Of a stretch of 6,181 nucleotides of DNA, positions 1-6,030 are shown piece after piece. Position 1 is the first letter of the stretch, and every line of letters starts with the position of its first letter. The notes below the pieces were generated by a model. It saw nothing but the letters and a program-made list of their open reading frames with translations, did no database searches and was not told the DNA's origin. Where the stretch lies: contig DATBMA010000043.1 of assembly GCA_036555105.1 (NCBI GenBank), positions 1-6,181 of the forward strand. Direction: 5' to 3'. The position numbers and the translations under genes are program-made. This DNA comes from DATBMA01 sp036555105 (GTDB taxonomy: Bacteria; Actinomycetota; Acidimicrobiia; Spongiisociales; ZC4RG35).

Positions 1-69
1 CGAGGCTGGTGCGGCGTGCGATGCGTGGGGAGGACGGGCATCGTTACCCCCGGGCGCTGCGATCCTCAC
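1..69 (-). CDS. Possible 5' end of a leftward gene, partial
   Basis: This is a weak call. On the minus strand a GTG at 69-67 lies exactly 6 nt after a TATAAC box, which would suit a leaderless start; it reads 23 codons to the window edge with no stop (MRIAAPGGNDARPP and on). The alternative is an ATG at 41-39 in another frame, preceded by GGGGG, reading MPVLPTHRTPHQP. That frame has the more coding-like third positions (about 11 of 13 G or C, against about 15 of 23 for the GTG frame). Neither peptide is recognisable. The sequence left of position 1 would settle which, if either, is real. Confidence 0.18.
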   Translation of the reverse strand, partial: MRIAAPGGNDARPPHASHAAPAS

Positions 70-75
70 CCCACC

Positions 76-105
76 GTTATACAAAGCACCGTTATAGATC
101 GTCAA
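76..105 (-). promoter_or_regulatory. Candidate sigma70-type promoter, leftward
   Basis: On the minus strand TTGACG (105-100) and TATAAC (81-76) are separated by 18 bp, a good match to a housekeeping -35/-10 pair in otherwise GC-rich DNA. Transcription would begin near position 69. The decamer TATAACGGTG occurs twice (96-87 and 81-72, starts 15 bp apart); the downstream copy contains the -10 box and the upstream copy sits in the spacer, so the pair could also be a direct-repeat operator. This points to a leftward gene starting at or beyond the window edge. Confidence 0.4.
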
Positions 106-116
106 TGAGCACTTTT

Positions 117-162
117 CGCGCTCCCCCGGAGGGGGGAATGCCACGCAGTGGCAAGGGGGCGG
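117..162. repeat. GC-rich double-hairpin (REP-like) element
   Basis: Two adjacent stem-loops are visible: CCCCC (123-127) pairs with GGGGG (131-135) around GGA, and TGCCAC (139-144) pairs with GTGGCA (148-153) around GCA. A further GGGGG at 155-159 could instead pair with 123-127 and enclose the second hairpin, so two alternative folds exist. The compact, intergenic, purely palindromic layout resembles dispersed REP-type elements. Only one copy is in the window, so its repetitive nature is inference. It lies upstream of the candidate leftward promoter. Confidence 0.4.
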
Positions 163-272
163 TCCGACCGACCCACCACCACGCCGTATCCTTCCCAGAC
201 CTGGTTCCGGAACAATCGCAACCACGGGACCCACCTGGCCACGCATTAGCTGACCGCCCCTTCCGTCACTCC

Positions 273-330
273 GTGAGACGTGAGGCGTGAGACCTGAGAC
301 GTGCGACCGTGCGACCGTGAGACGTGAGGC
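273..330. repeat. GTGAGAC tandem array 1
   Basis: Eight units of a 7-bp core are visible: GTGAGAC (273), GTGAGGC (280), GTGAGAC (287), CTGAGAC (294), GTGCGAC (301), GTGCGAC (309), GTGAGAC (317) and GTGAGGC (324). Single extra C bases at 308 and 316 make two of the units 8 bp long. The array ends 3 bp before the stop codon of the minus-strand PBP gene, so in that gene's transcript it reads GTCTCAC directly after the stop. Related arrays follow the other two complete genes of the window (4501-4556 and 5971-6007). Confidence 0.8.
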
Positions 331-333
331 TTC

Positions 334-2871
334 TCAGGGGCCGGCGATTCCGATCTGGAGGACCACTTGGTCGCCGTAGCTCATCGAAGTTCCGGGCGGC
401 GGCAGGGTCCCCACCACCGTGCCGATCTGGTTGGGGTCAGTGACCACGACCTCCTGTTTGATCGGGATGAGGCGCAGCCCGGTCTCGAACAGGAAGTCGT
501 TGATCACGCTCTCGGCGTCCTCCAGCACGAGTCCCCGCAGGTCGGGCAGCTTGCCGGCCGGCACCTTGCCGTTGGAGACGTAGATGGTGAGCGGGCTGCC
601 GGTCGCCACGGACTGTCCGGGGTCGAGTGACTGCAGGACCACAGTGCCCTTGGCTTCCAGCGCGGGGATCTCCACTACTTCGATGGCAAAGCCTGCGCCG
701 GCCGTCATCGCGGTCTCCTGGTCGAGGCCCACCAGGACGGGCACGACGATCTTGGGCGGGATGACGTACTTGTCGACCCCAGGCGGATCCGGCGGGAACT
801 CGACTGGCTCGATCCCTTCGAGCATCTGGCTCATGTACTCGGCCCATATCGGGCCGGCCACCCGTCCACCGAAGGCGTTGCCTGCGGTGACCTTGTTGCC
901 GTGGATGGAGGCTCCGACCAGTGAGAGCTGCTCCCTCTCATAGCCGACCCACACCGCGGTCGTGTACTGCGGCACGAAGCCGACGTACCAGAGGTCGGCG
1001 TTGTTCTCATGGGTACCGGTCTTGCCGCCCTGGGGCCGGCCGATGGCGGCGGCAGGAGCCGTGCCAGAAGAACTCGGCACCTTCTCCAAGGGCCGGCGGG
1101 CGGCCGCGGCCACCGCCGGGTCGATCGTCTGCACCTGGGTCGGCTTCTGCTCGAATATCACCTTGCCGTTCGAGTCGGTGATCCGGCTGATGATGTATGG
1201 CTCGGCCCACAGGCCGTTGGTGGCGAAGTTGCTGTAGGCGGATGCCATCTCGAGGGTGGAGACGGAGCCGGTCCCCAGCACCAGGGAGAGCACTGCCGGG
1301 ATGGACGACCTGATCCCCATGCGGTGGGCAACTTCGACGATTCGCTCAGGACCGACTTCGGCCGACACCTGCGCGAACACCGCGTTGATCGACGAGGAGG
1401 TCGCACGGTCGAGGGTCACGAAGCCTCCTCCCCGGCTCCCTCCCACCTGCCAGTAGTCCTTGTCGCCATCGCACTTGGTGGCGCATGGGATCTTCACGGT
1501 GCCGGTCGAGTAGATGTGGCCCAGGGTCTTGCCGCTCTCGAGCGCGGCCACCAGTCCGAATGGCTTGAAGGCGGAGCCTGGGTTGCGCTTGCCCTGGATG
1601 GCGAGGTCGAACTGGGCGACGTCGAAGGGGAGCCCGCTGGCCATGGCCAGCACCGCTCCGGTGTAGTTGTCGACCGTGGTGATGGCGCCCGTCGGGGCGC
1701 AGGAGTGGTTCTCGGCGTAGGCGGCCAGCTCGTCCTCGGGGGTGGTGCTGAAGACCTTCTTGCAGAGCTCGAGGTTCTCGGCGAACGGAGGGATCGGGAG
1801 CCACTCGTCCAGGACCTCGTGTGCCATCTCCTGGACCCGCAAGTCGACCGTGGTCTCGATCCGGAGGCCGCCGCCTCCGGTGCATGCGGTGTCGTCCGCC
1901 GGGCAGCCGAAGATGGTCCGCTTGCGCTCCTCCTTGTTGGCGCCGAGGAAGGCGAATTTGGGGTCGTTGAGCAGCTGCCGCTTCACCTCAGCCACGACGT
2001 GATCTGCTTCGCCCTTGAACACGGTGTGGGGGATGACGCCGAGCGGCCTCTGCTTGGCCGCGTCGACCTGGGCGGCAGTGGCCCATCCTTCTTCCACCAT
2101 CTCCTCCATGACGTCGTCTCGGCGCTCGAGGACGAACGTCGGACGGCTGCGCGGGTTGTAGAGGGTGGGGTTGCGGACCAGCACCGCCAGCGTGGCCGCC
2201 TCGTCGACGGTCAGATTGTCGAGGTCCTTGCCGTAGAACTCGCGGGCAGCGGCCTTGATGCCATATGCCCCGGCCCCGAAATACACCGAGTTGACGTAGA
2301 ACTCGAGGATCTGGTCCTTGGGGAAGCGCCGCTCGAGCTCGGCGGCGACGAAGGCCTCGTTGATCTTGCGGCGGATCGACACTTCCTTGCCGACGAAGTA
2401 GTTCTTCACGACCTGTTGGGTAATGGTGGAGCCACCGCGTCGGGTGCCGGCCGCGATGTTGTCGACCACGGCGGAGGCGATGGCGTCGAAGTCCACCCCA
2501 CGGTGGTGGTAGAAGTCCTTGTCCTCGGCCGCCAGGACCGCATGGACCACGACATCCGGAACCTCGCCGATCGCTACCGGCTCGGAGTTGCGGCCGTCGT
2601 GAAGCTCGGCCAAGAGCTCGCCCGAACCTGCGTATACGAGGGAGACGCGTGAGAGGTCGGGGAGGCTCAGCTGCATGGCGTCGGTGTCCGGGATGTATTC
2701 CGCCTGAAGGTCGGCGAACACCCCGTATGCGGCGTTGGCGCTCATGAACGAGAACAGGCCGATCCAGGTGGCGGCGAAGATCGAGATCACGAGCAGGGAG
2801 GCGAGCGCGGGGAACCAACGGCCGCGTCGTTCGCGGGCCTCCATCTCGTGGATCAGGGATCGTCGGGCCAT
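334..2871 (-). CDS. Class A penicillin-binding protein (PonA/PBP1A type) with two PASTA domains
   Basis: This is a bifunctional enzyme that polymerises lipid II into glycan strands and cross-links the peptides, anchored outside the cytoplasmic membrane. The 845-residue protein has a short basic cytoplasmic N-terminus and one membrane segment (about 22-43). The GT51 glycosyltransferase domain (about 90-270) carries AAEDKDFYHHRG with the catalytic Glu116, GSTITQQ (147-153) and a second acidic motif ending at Glu180. The transpeptidase domain (about 395-680) carries SxxK in GSAFKP (Ser433 nucleophile, Lys436), SIN (494-496) and KTGT (617-620). Two PASTA modules follow (about 706-767 and 772-842), which in this family bind peptidoglycan or muropeptides. 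Six extracytoplasmic cysteines fall in close pairs (323/330, 370/391, 463/467), suggesting disulfides. No strong Shine-Dalgarno is seen; AAGG lies about 13 nt before the ATG. It is divergent from the mutase gene. Family assignment is secure; which paralogue it is cannot be told. Confidence 0.96.
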   Translation of the reverse strand: MARRSLIHEMEARERRGRWFPALASLLVISIFAATWIGLFSFMSANAAYGVFADLQAEYIPDTDAMQLSLPDLSRVSLVYAGSGELLAELHDGRNSEPVAIGEVPDVVVHAVLAAEDKDFYHHRGVDFDAIASAVVDNIAAGTRRGGSTITQQVVKNYFVGKEVSIRRKINEAFVAAELERRFPKDQILEFYVNSVYFGAGAYGIKAAAREFYGKDLDNLTVDEAATLAVLVRNPTLYNPRSRPTFVLERRDDVMEEMVEEGWATAAQVDAAKQRPLGVIPHTVFKGEADHVVAEVKRQLLNDPKFAFLGANKEERKRTIFGCPADDTACTGGGGLRIETTVDLRVQEMAHEVLDEWLPIPPFAENLELCKKVFSTTPEDELAAYAENHSCAPTGAITTVDNYTGAVLAMASGLPFDVAQFDLAIQGKRNPGSAFKPFGLVAALESGKTLGHIYSTGTVKIPCATKCDGDKDYWQVGGSRGGGFVTLDRATSSSINAVFAQVSAEVGPERIVEVAHRMGIRSSIPAVLSLVLGTGSVSTLEMASAYSNFATNGLWAEPYIISRITDSNGKVIFEQKPTQVQTIDPAVAAAARRPLEKVPSSSGTAPAAAIGRPQGGKTGTHENNADLWYVGFVPQYTTAVWVGYEREQLSLVGASIHGNKVTAGNAFGGRVAGPIWAEYMSQMLEGIEPVEFPPDPPGVDKYVIPPKIVVPVLVGLDQETAMTAGAGFAIEVVEIPALEAKGTVVLQSLDPGQSVATGSPLTIYVSNGKVPAGKLPDLRGLVLEDAESVINDFLFETGLRLIPIKQEVVVTDPNQIGTVVGTLPPPGTSMSYGDQVVLQIGIAGP

Positions 2872-2944
2872 GGGCAGTCTCTTACCTTGGGCGGAGCGAA
2901 AAGCCGCCTCGATAGCATGGGCTGGACTTTGAGCAGCCTACCCG
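2872..2944. promoter_or_regulatory. Divergent intergenic region between PBP and mutase genes
   Basis: This 73-bp gap must carry both outward promoters if the two genes are transcribed independently. On the plus strand TAGCAT (2913-2918) fits a TAnnnT-type -10 box and would give a leader of about 20 nt for the mutase. On the minus strand no good -10/-35 pair stands out; TAAGAG (2884-2879) lies 7 nt before the PBP start and is only a weak candidate. Neither gene has a clear Shine-Dalgarno. Because the gap is short, the two promoters would overlap or sit back to back. Confidence 0.35.
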
Positions 2945-4498
2945 GTGTCCTCCGCTAAACCCGTTCGAACCTCGAGCGGGCTCGAGGTCGAGGTCGTGTA
3001 CGACACCCCGGCGGAGCCCGACGCCGTCGGACGCCCTGGCGAGTTCCCTTTCACCCGCGGGCCATATCCCGACATGTACCGCGAGAAGCTGTGGACATTC
3101 CGGCAGTACGCGGGTTTTGGCGATGCCGCCGCCACCAACCGGCGGTTTCAAGACCTCCTGGCAGCGGGACAGACAGGGTTGTCGGTCGCATTCGACCTTC
3201 CCACCCAGATGGGCCTCGACTCCGACCACGACCTTGCCAGGGGAGAGGTGGGGAGGGTCGGTGTCGCCATCGACACCCTCGACGACATGCGAAGGCTGCT
3301 CGACGGGATCGACCTGGGGGCTGTCTCGACCTCGATGACCATCAACTCGACGGCGGCCATCCTTCTCCTGCTGTACGGGCTGGTGGCCGATGAGCGTGGC
3401 GTCCCCGTCGGCTCGCTCCGGGGCACGGTCCAAAACGACATCCTCAAGGAGTACGTGGCCAGGGGGACCTTCATCTATCCCCCGCGGCCCTCGATGCGCA
3501 TCGTCACGGACCTGTTCGCCTACGCGGCCGCGGAGATGCCGGCGTGGAACACCATCTCCATCTCCGGTTATCACATCCGCGAGGCCGGCGCCACTGCGGT
3601 CCAGGAGATGGGCTTCACCATGGCCAACGGCATTGCCTACGTCGAGGCGGCGATTGCGGCCGGGCTAGATCCCGACTCTTTCGTCCCACGCCTCTCCTTC
3701 TTCTGGAACGCCCAGCTCGGCCTGTTCGAGGAGGTCGCCAAGTATCGAGCGGCCAGGCGACTTTGGGCTCGCCTGATGTCGGAGCGGTACGGGCTCAGAG
3801 AGCACCCGATGCGGTTCCACACCCAGACCGCCGGTTCCAGCCTCACCGCCCAGCAACCAGAGGTGAACATCGTCCGGACGACGGTGGAAGCGCTGGCGGC
3901 TGTGTTGGGGGGGACCCAGTCGCTCCACACCAATGCCTACGACGAGGCGCTCGGGCTCCCATCCGAGCAGGCGGCCCGATTGGCCCTGCGCACCCAGCAG
4001 GTGCTCGCCTATGAGACCGGGATCGCCGACACCGTCGATCCGCTCGCCGGTTCCTACTTCGTCGAAGACCTCACGACCCGGTTGGAGGAAGCCGCGGCGG
4101 GCCTCATCGGGGAGGTCGACCGCCTGGGGGGAGCGGTTGCTGCGATCGAGGCGGGATGGATGCAGGCGCAGATCGAGGAGTCCGCATATGCAGAAGCCAG
4201 ACGCCGGGAAGCCGGGACGACAGTGGTGGTCGGGGTCAACCGCTTCGTCGAAGAAGCCGAGGTGGAGATCCGCCCGCTGACCATGGATCCGGGGATCGAG
4301 ACGGAGCAAGTTCGGAGGCTGGCCCAGCACAAAGCTGCTCGCTCCCAATCGGAGGTCGACCAATCCCTGGCCGGAGTCGAGTTGGCCGCCGGATCCGGTG
4401 ACAACCTGCTCTATCCGATGCGGGAGGCACTTGCGGCCGGAGCGACAGTGGGGGAAGTATCAGACGCCCTCCGTCGGGTGTTCGGGACCCACAAGTAG
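2945..4498 (+). CDS. Acyl-CoA mutase large subunit (methylmalonyl-CoA mutase type), catalytic domain only
   Basis: This is the large subunit of an adenosylcobalamin-dependent carbon-skeleton mutase, most likely interconverting methylmalonyl-CoA and succinyl-CoA in propionate metabolism. The 517 residues form the substrate-binding TIM-barrel domain: FTRGPYPDMY (36-45), WTFRQYAGFG (50-59), GLSVAFDLPTQMG (78-90), TVQNDILKEY (161-170), YPPRPSMR (178-185), ISISGYH (204-210), FHTQTAGSSLTAQQ (291-304). Tyr55, Gln163, Arg173 and His210 sit where P. shermanii methylmalonyl-CoA mutase has Tyr89, Gln197, Arg207 and His244, a constant offset of 34. Isobutyryl-CoA mutase has Phe and Gln, and 2-hydroxyisobutyryl-CoA mutase Ile and Gln, at the first and third of these. 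There is no cobalamin-binding domain, so a separate small subunit is expected, and it is not in this window. The start is GTG; an in-frame TGA at 2930-2932 excludes a longer N-terminus. Ethylmalonyl-CoA or another carboxylated substrate remains possible. Confidence 0.94.
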   Translation: MSSAKPVRTSSGLEVEVVYDTPAEPDAVGRPGEFPFTRGPYPDMYREKLWTFRQYAGFGDAAATNRRFQDLLAAGQTGLSVAFDLPTQMGLDSDHDLARGEVGRVGVAIDTLDDMRRLLDGIDLGAVSTSMTINSTAAILLLLYGLVADERGVPVGSLRGTVQNDILKEYVARGTFIYPPRPSMRIVTDLFAYAAAEMPAWNTISISGYHIREAGATAVQEMGFTMANGIAYVEAAIAAGLDPDSFVPRLSFFWNAQLGLFEEVAKYRAARRLWARLMSERYGLREHPMRFHTQTAGSSLTAQQPEVNIVRTTVEALAAVLGGTQSLHTNAYDEALGLPSEQAARLALRTQQVLAYETGIADTVDPLAGSYFVEDLTTRLEEAAAGLIGEVDRLGGAVAAIEAGWMQAQIEESAYAEARRREAGTTVVVGVNRFVEEAEVEIRPLTMDPGIETEQVRRLAQHKAARSQSEVDQSLAGVELAAGSGDNLLYPMREALAAGATVGEVSDALRRVFGTHK

Positions 4499-4500
4499 AG

Positions 4501-4556
4501 GTCTCGAAGTCTCGAAGTGAGACCGTGAGACGGTGAGACTGTGAGACCGTGAGACC
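4501..4556. repeat. Octamer tandem array 2 (GTCTCGAA x2, GTGAGACN x5)
   Basis: Seven consecutive octamers fill the gap exactly, starting 2 bp after the mutase stop. Two GTCTCGAA units (4501-4516) are followed by GTGAGACC, GTGAGACG, GTGAGACT, GTGAGACC and GTGAGACC (4517-4556). In the last five only the eighth base varies. GTCTC and GAGAC are complementary, so the first units can pair with the later ones as small hairpins. The array ends 5 bp before the likely -10 box of the next gene, so it also occupies that promoter's -35 region. Confidence 0.88.
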
Positions 4557-4561
4557 CTTCC

Positions 4562-4574
4562 TATCGTTGGCCGA
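4562..4574 (+). promoter_or_regulatory. Likely leaderless promoter of the oxidoreductase gene
   Basis: TATCGT (4562-4567) matches the TAnnnT -10 form, and the ATG at 4574 follows after 6 nt, so transcription should start at or next to the start codon. No Shine-Dalgarno is present before the ATG, which agrees with leaderless translation, a common mode in Actinomycetota. The -35 position (about 4538-4545) falls inside the octamer array and shows no good TTGACA match. Confidence 0.5.
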
Positions 4575-5944
4575 TGACCACCGGCCAGGCGTCCGACCCG
4601 GATCTGCTGGTCATCGGCGCGGGACCGGCCGGCACCGCCGCCGCCACTTCCGCGGCAGCCTTGGGGGCCAAGGTCATGCTGGTGGAGCAGTCTTTGATCG
4701 GTGGAGTCGCCCACCTGCTCGACTGCATCCCATCGAAGACCATGACCGCCACCGCGATACGGATCGACTCGATCCACAACGCCGCCAAGCTCGGGTTGGT
4801 GGCCGAGCCCAGCATGGTCGATCCCAAGCAGCTGGCTGAGAGAATCCGCTCGATAACCGGCGACATCAACCGCGGGTGGGTCGACCTGCTGTCATCCCAG
4901 GGTGTTGAGCTCGTTCAGGGCACCGGTGCCCTGAACGGGCCCCATCGGGCGGTGTTGACGAGAGAGGGTCTGGAGCGTCATGTCACATTCCGGTCGGCTC
5001 TGATCTCGACCGGCTCCTCGCCCCGGGTTCCGGCGTGGGCTGAACTCGACGGCGAGAGGGTGCTCACGACTCGGGACTGTTACGACCTGCCAGAGATACC
5101 GCAGCACCTAGTGGTGATCGGGTCGGGTGTCACCGGGGTCGAGATGGTGCACATCTTCTCCAGCCTCGGCTCGCAAGTAACCCTGGTGGTGAGCCGCCAG
5201 CAGGTGCTTCCACATCGCGACCCTGAGGTGGCGGCGGTGCTGGAGAAGGCCTTTCTGGAAGTCGGCGTCCGGCTGCTGATCGGGGCCCGCGCCGCCTCGA
5301 TAGAGAGGGACGGAGACGCGGTCACCGTCGTCTGCGATGACGGGCGGCGGGTGTCAGGGTCCCATGCCCTGCTTGCGATCGGGGCGATCCCCAATACTGA
5401 AGGCCTCGGGCTGAGGGAAGCGGGGGTCGACGTCGATGGAAGCGGCTTCATCCCGGTCGATGAGCACCAGCGAACCTCGCTGGCGCACGTCTACGCGGCC
5501 GGGGACTGCACCGGGCAGATGCTCCTTTCTTCCGTTGCCGCCGCCCAAGGCCGCAAGATCGCTCGCCACGTCCTCGGCCTGCCGGTCAGTTCCCTCGACC
5601 TGACCAAGGCCGCCCAAGCCGTGTTCACCGAGCCTGAGATCGCGTGGGTGGGGTTGGAGGAGGCGGATGCAGCCGCCCTCGGCCGAAAGGTCCGCACCAC
5701 CAAGGTGCCCTTTGCAGCCAACGCCCGCTCCGTGCTCCAGGGCAACCCCGAGGGTTTCGTGAAGGTGATTTCCGACCCGGCCACCGGAGTGGTCCTGGGC
5801 GGAACCATCGTGGGCCACCGCGCCTCGGAGCTGATCGGGATCCTTGCCCTCGCCGTTCAGGCCAGAGTGACGGTGGGAACCCTGGTAGAGACTGTGATGG
5901 TGCACCCCTCGCTATCGGAGAGCATCACCGACGCCGCCGAGTGA
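4574..5944 (+). CDS. FAD-dependent NAD(P)H oxidoreductase, LpdA/NAD(P)H-quinone dehydrogenase type
   Basis: This is a 456-residue flavoprotein of the pyridine nucleotide-disulfide oxidoreductase family. The FAD fold begins with VIGAGPAG (13-20), the NAD(P) fold carries VIGSGVTGVE (181-190), the second FAD motif is AAGDCTG (308-314), and a dimerisation domain runs from about 345 to the end. The redox site reads GGVAHLLDCIPSK (43-55): the first of the usual two cysteines is Ala46 and only Cys51 remains, so it should not work as a normal dihydrolipoamide dehydrogenase. By recall, M. tuberculosis LpdA (Rv3303c, a quinone reductase) has the same loss and close matches throughout, for example HALLAIGAIPNT here. 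Unlike my memory of Rv3303c, the C-terminal HPSLSE (444-449) keeps the catalytic His444 and Glu449. After strand 2 of the NAD(P) fold it has Ser207-Arg208 rather than an acidic residue, hinting at NADPH. No 2-oxoacid dehydrogenase genes are nearby. Soluble reduction of quinones is the best guess. Confidence 0.92.
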   Translation: MTTGQASDPDLLVIGAGPAGTAAATSAAALGAKVMLVEQSLIGGVAHLLDCIPSKTMTATAIRIDSIHNAAKLGLVAEPSMVDPKQLAERIRSITGDINRGWVDLLSSQGVELVQGTGALNGPHRAVLTREGLERHVTFRSALISTGSSPRVPAWAELDGERVLTTRDCYDLPEIPQHLVVIGSGVTGVEMVHIFSSLGSQVTLVVSRQQVLPHRDPEVAAVLEKAFLEVGVRLLIGARAASIERDGDAVTVVCDDGRRVSGSHALLAIGAIPNTEGLGLREAGVDVDGSGFIPVDEHQRTSLAHVYAAGDCTGQMLLSSVAAAQGRKIARHVLGLPVSSLDLTKAAQAVFTEPEIAWVGLEEADAAALGRKVRTTKVPFAANARSVLQGNPEGFVKVISDPATGVVLGGTIVGHRASELIGILALAVQARVTVGTLVETVMVHPSLSESITDAAE

Positions 5945-5963
5945 CGCCGGAGGCGTCACTCGG
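5937..5963. terminator. Perfect 12-bp hairpin at the oxidoreductase stop codon
   Basis: CCGAGTGACGCC (5937-5948) pairs perfectly with GGCGTCACTCGG (5952-5963) around the 3-nt loop GGA. The stem overlaps the last codons and the TGA at 5942-5944. There is no T-run on the plus-strand side, so it is not a textbook intrinsic terminator, but GC-rich stems without a U-tract are common at gene ends in high-GC actinobacteria. It lies between convergent genes and could serve both. Confidence 0.6.
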
Positions 5964-5970
5964 ACTACAC

Positions 5971-6007
5971 GTCTCACGGTCTCACGGTCTCACGGTCGCA
6001 CGTCTCG
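5971..6007. repeat. Octamer tandem array 3 (GTCTCACG)
   Basis: Three perfect GTCTCACG octamers (5971-5994) are followed by the decayed copies GTCGCAC (5995-6001) and GTCTCG (6002-6007). This is the reverse complement of the GTGAGAC unit at 273-330 and 4517-4556. It begins 7 bp after the hairpin that closes the oxidoreductase gene, in the convergent gap before the Gly/Asn-rich gene. Confidence 0.83.
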
Positions 6008-6030
6008 GTCTGATTGCTGACTCGGTGACG

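Larger units (their letters stand above)
1..333. other. Intergenic region left of the PBP gene
   Basis: No complete gene is supported here. Reading frames across it lack the strong G/C third-position bias and protein-like composition of the three real genes. It holds a candidate leftward promoter (76-105), a direct repeat CACCGTTATA at 72-81 and 87-96, a GC-rich double-hairpin element (117-162), a perfect 10-bp palindrome GTTCCGGAAC (204-213) and a GTGAGAC array (273-330). If the candidate promoter is real, this is the gap between the end of the leftward PBP gene and the start of another leftward gene. Confidence 0.6.

Noticed and set aside
204..213. Palindrome GTTCCGGAAC as an operator
   Set aside because: A single 10-bp palindrome with no adjacent promoter or gene start could be chance in GC-rich DNA; it is mentioned only in the region entry.
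9..290. Plus-strand 93-codon frame at the left edge
   Set aside because: It crosses the hairpin element, has irregular Arg/Pro/His-rich composition, no Shine-Dalgarno, and ends in repeat array 1.
1009..2652. Long plus-strand open frame (547 codons) opposite the PBP gene
   Set aside because: It is the antisense of a clearly real gene with every catalytic motif; open antisense frames are expected with G/C-biased third positions. Its translation is low-complexity and matches no family I know.
2882..4363. Minus-strand open frames opposite the mutase (about 230 codons each)
   Set aside because: They lie antisense to a well-conserved mutase and have no recognisable motif; the first also spans the divergent promoter gap.
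4501..4556. CRISPR array
   Set aside because: Units of 7-8 bp are contiguous with no spacers, and no cas gene is nearby.
2945..5944. Mutase and oxidoreductase as one functional operon
   Set aside because: They share a strand, but the gap holds a repeat array and a separate leaderless-type promoter, and their reactions are not known to be linked.
4574..5944. Classical dihydrolipoamide dehydrogenase (E3)
   Set aside because: The first redox cysteine is replaced by Ala46, and no lipoyl-enzyme genes are adjacent.
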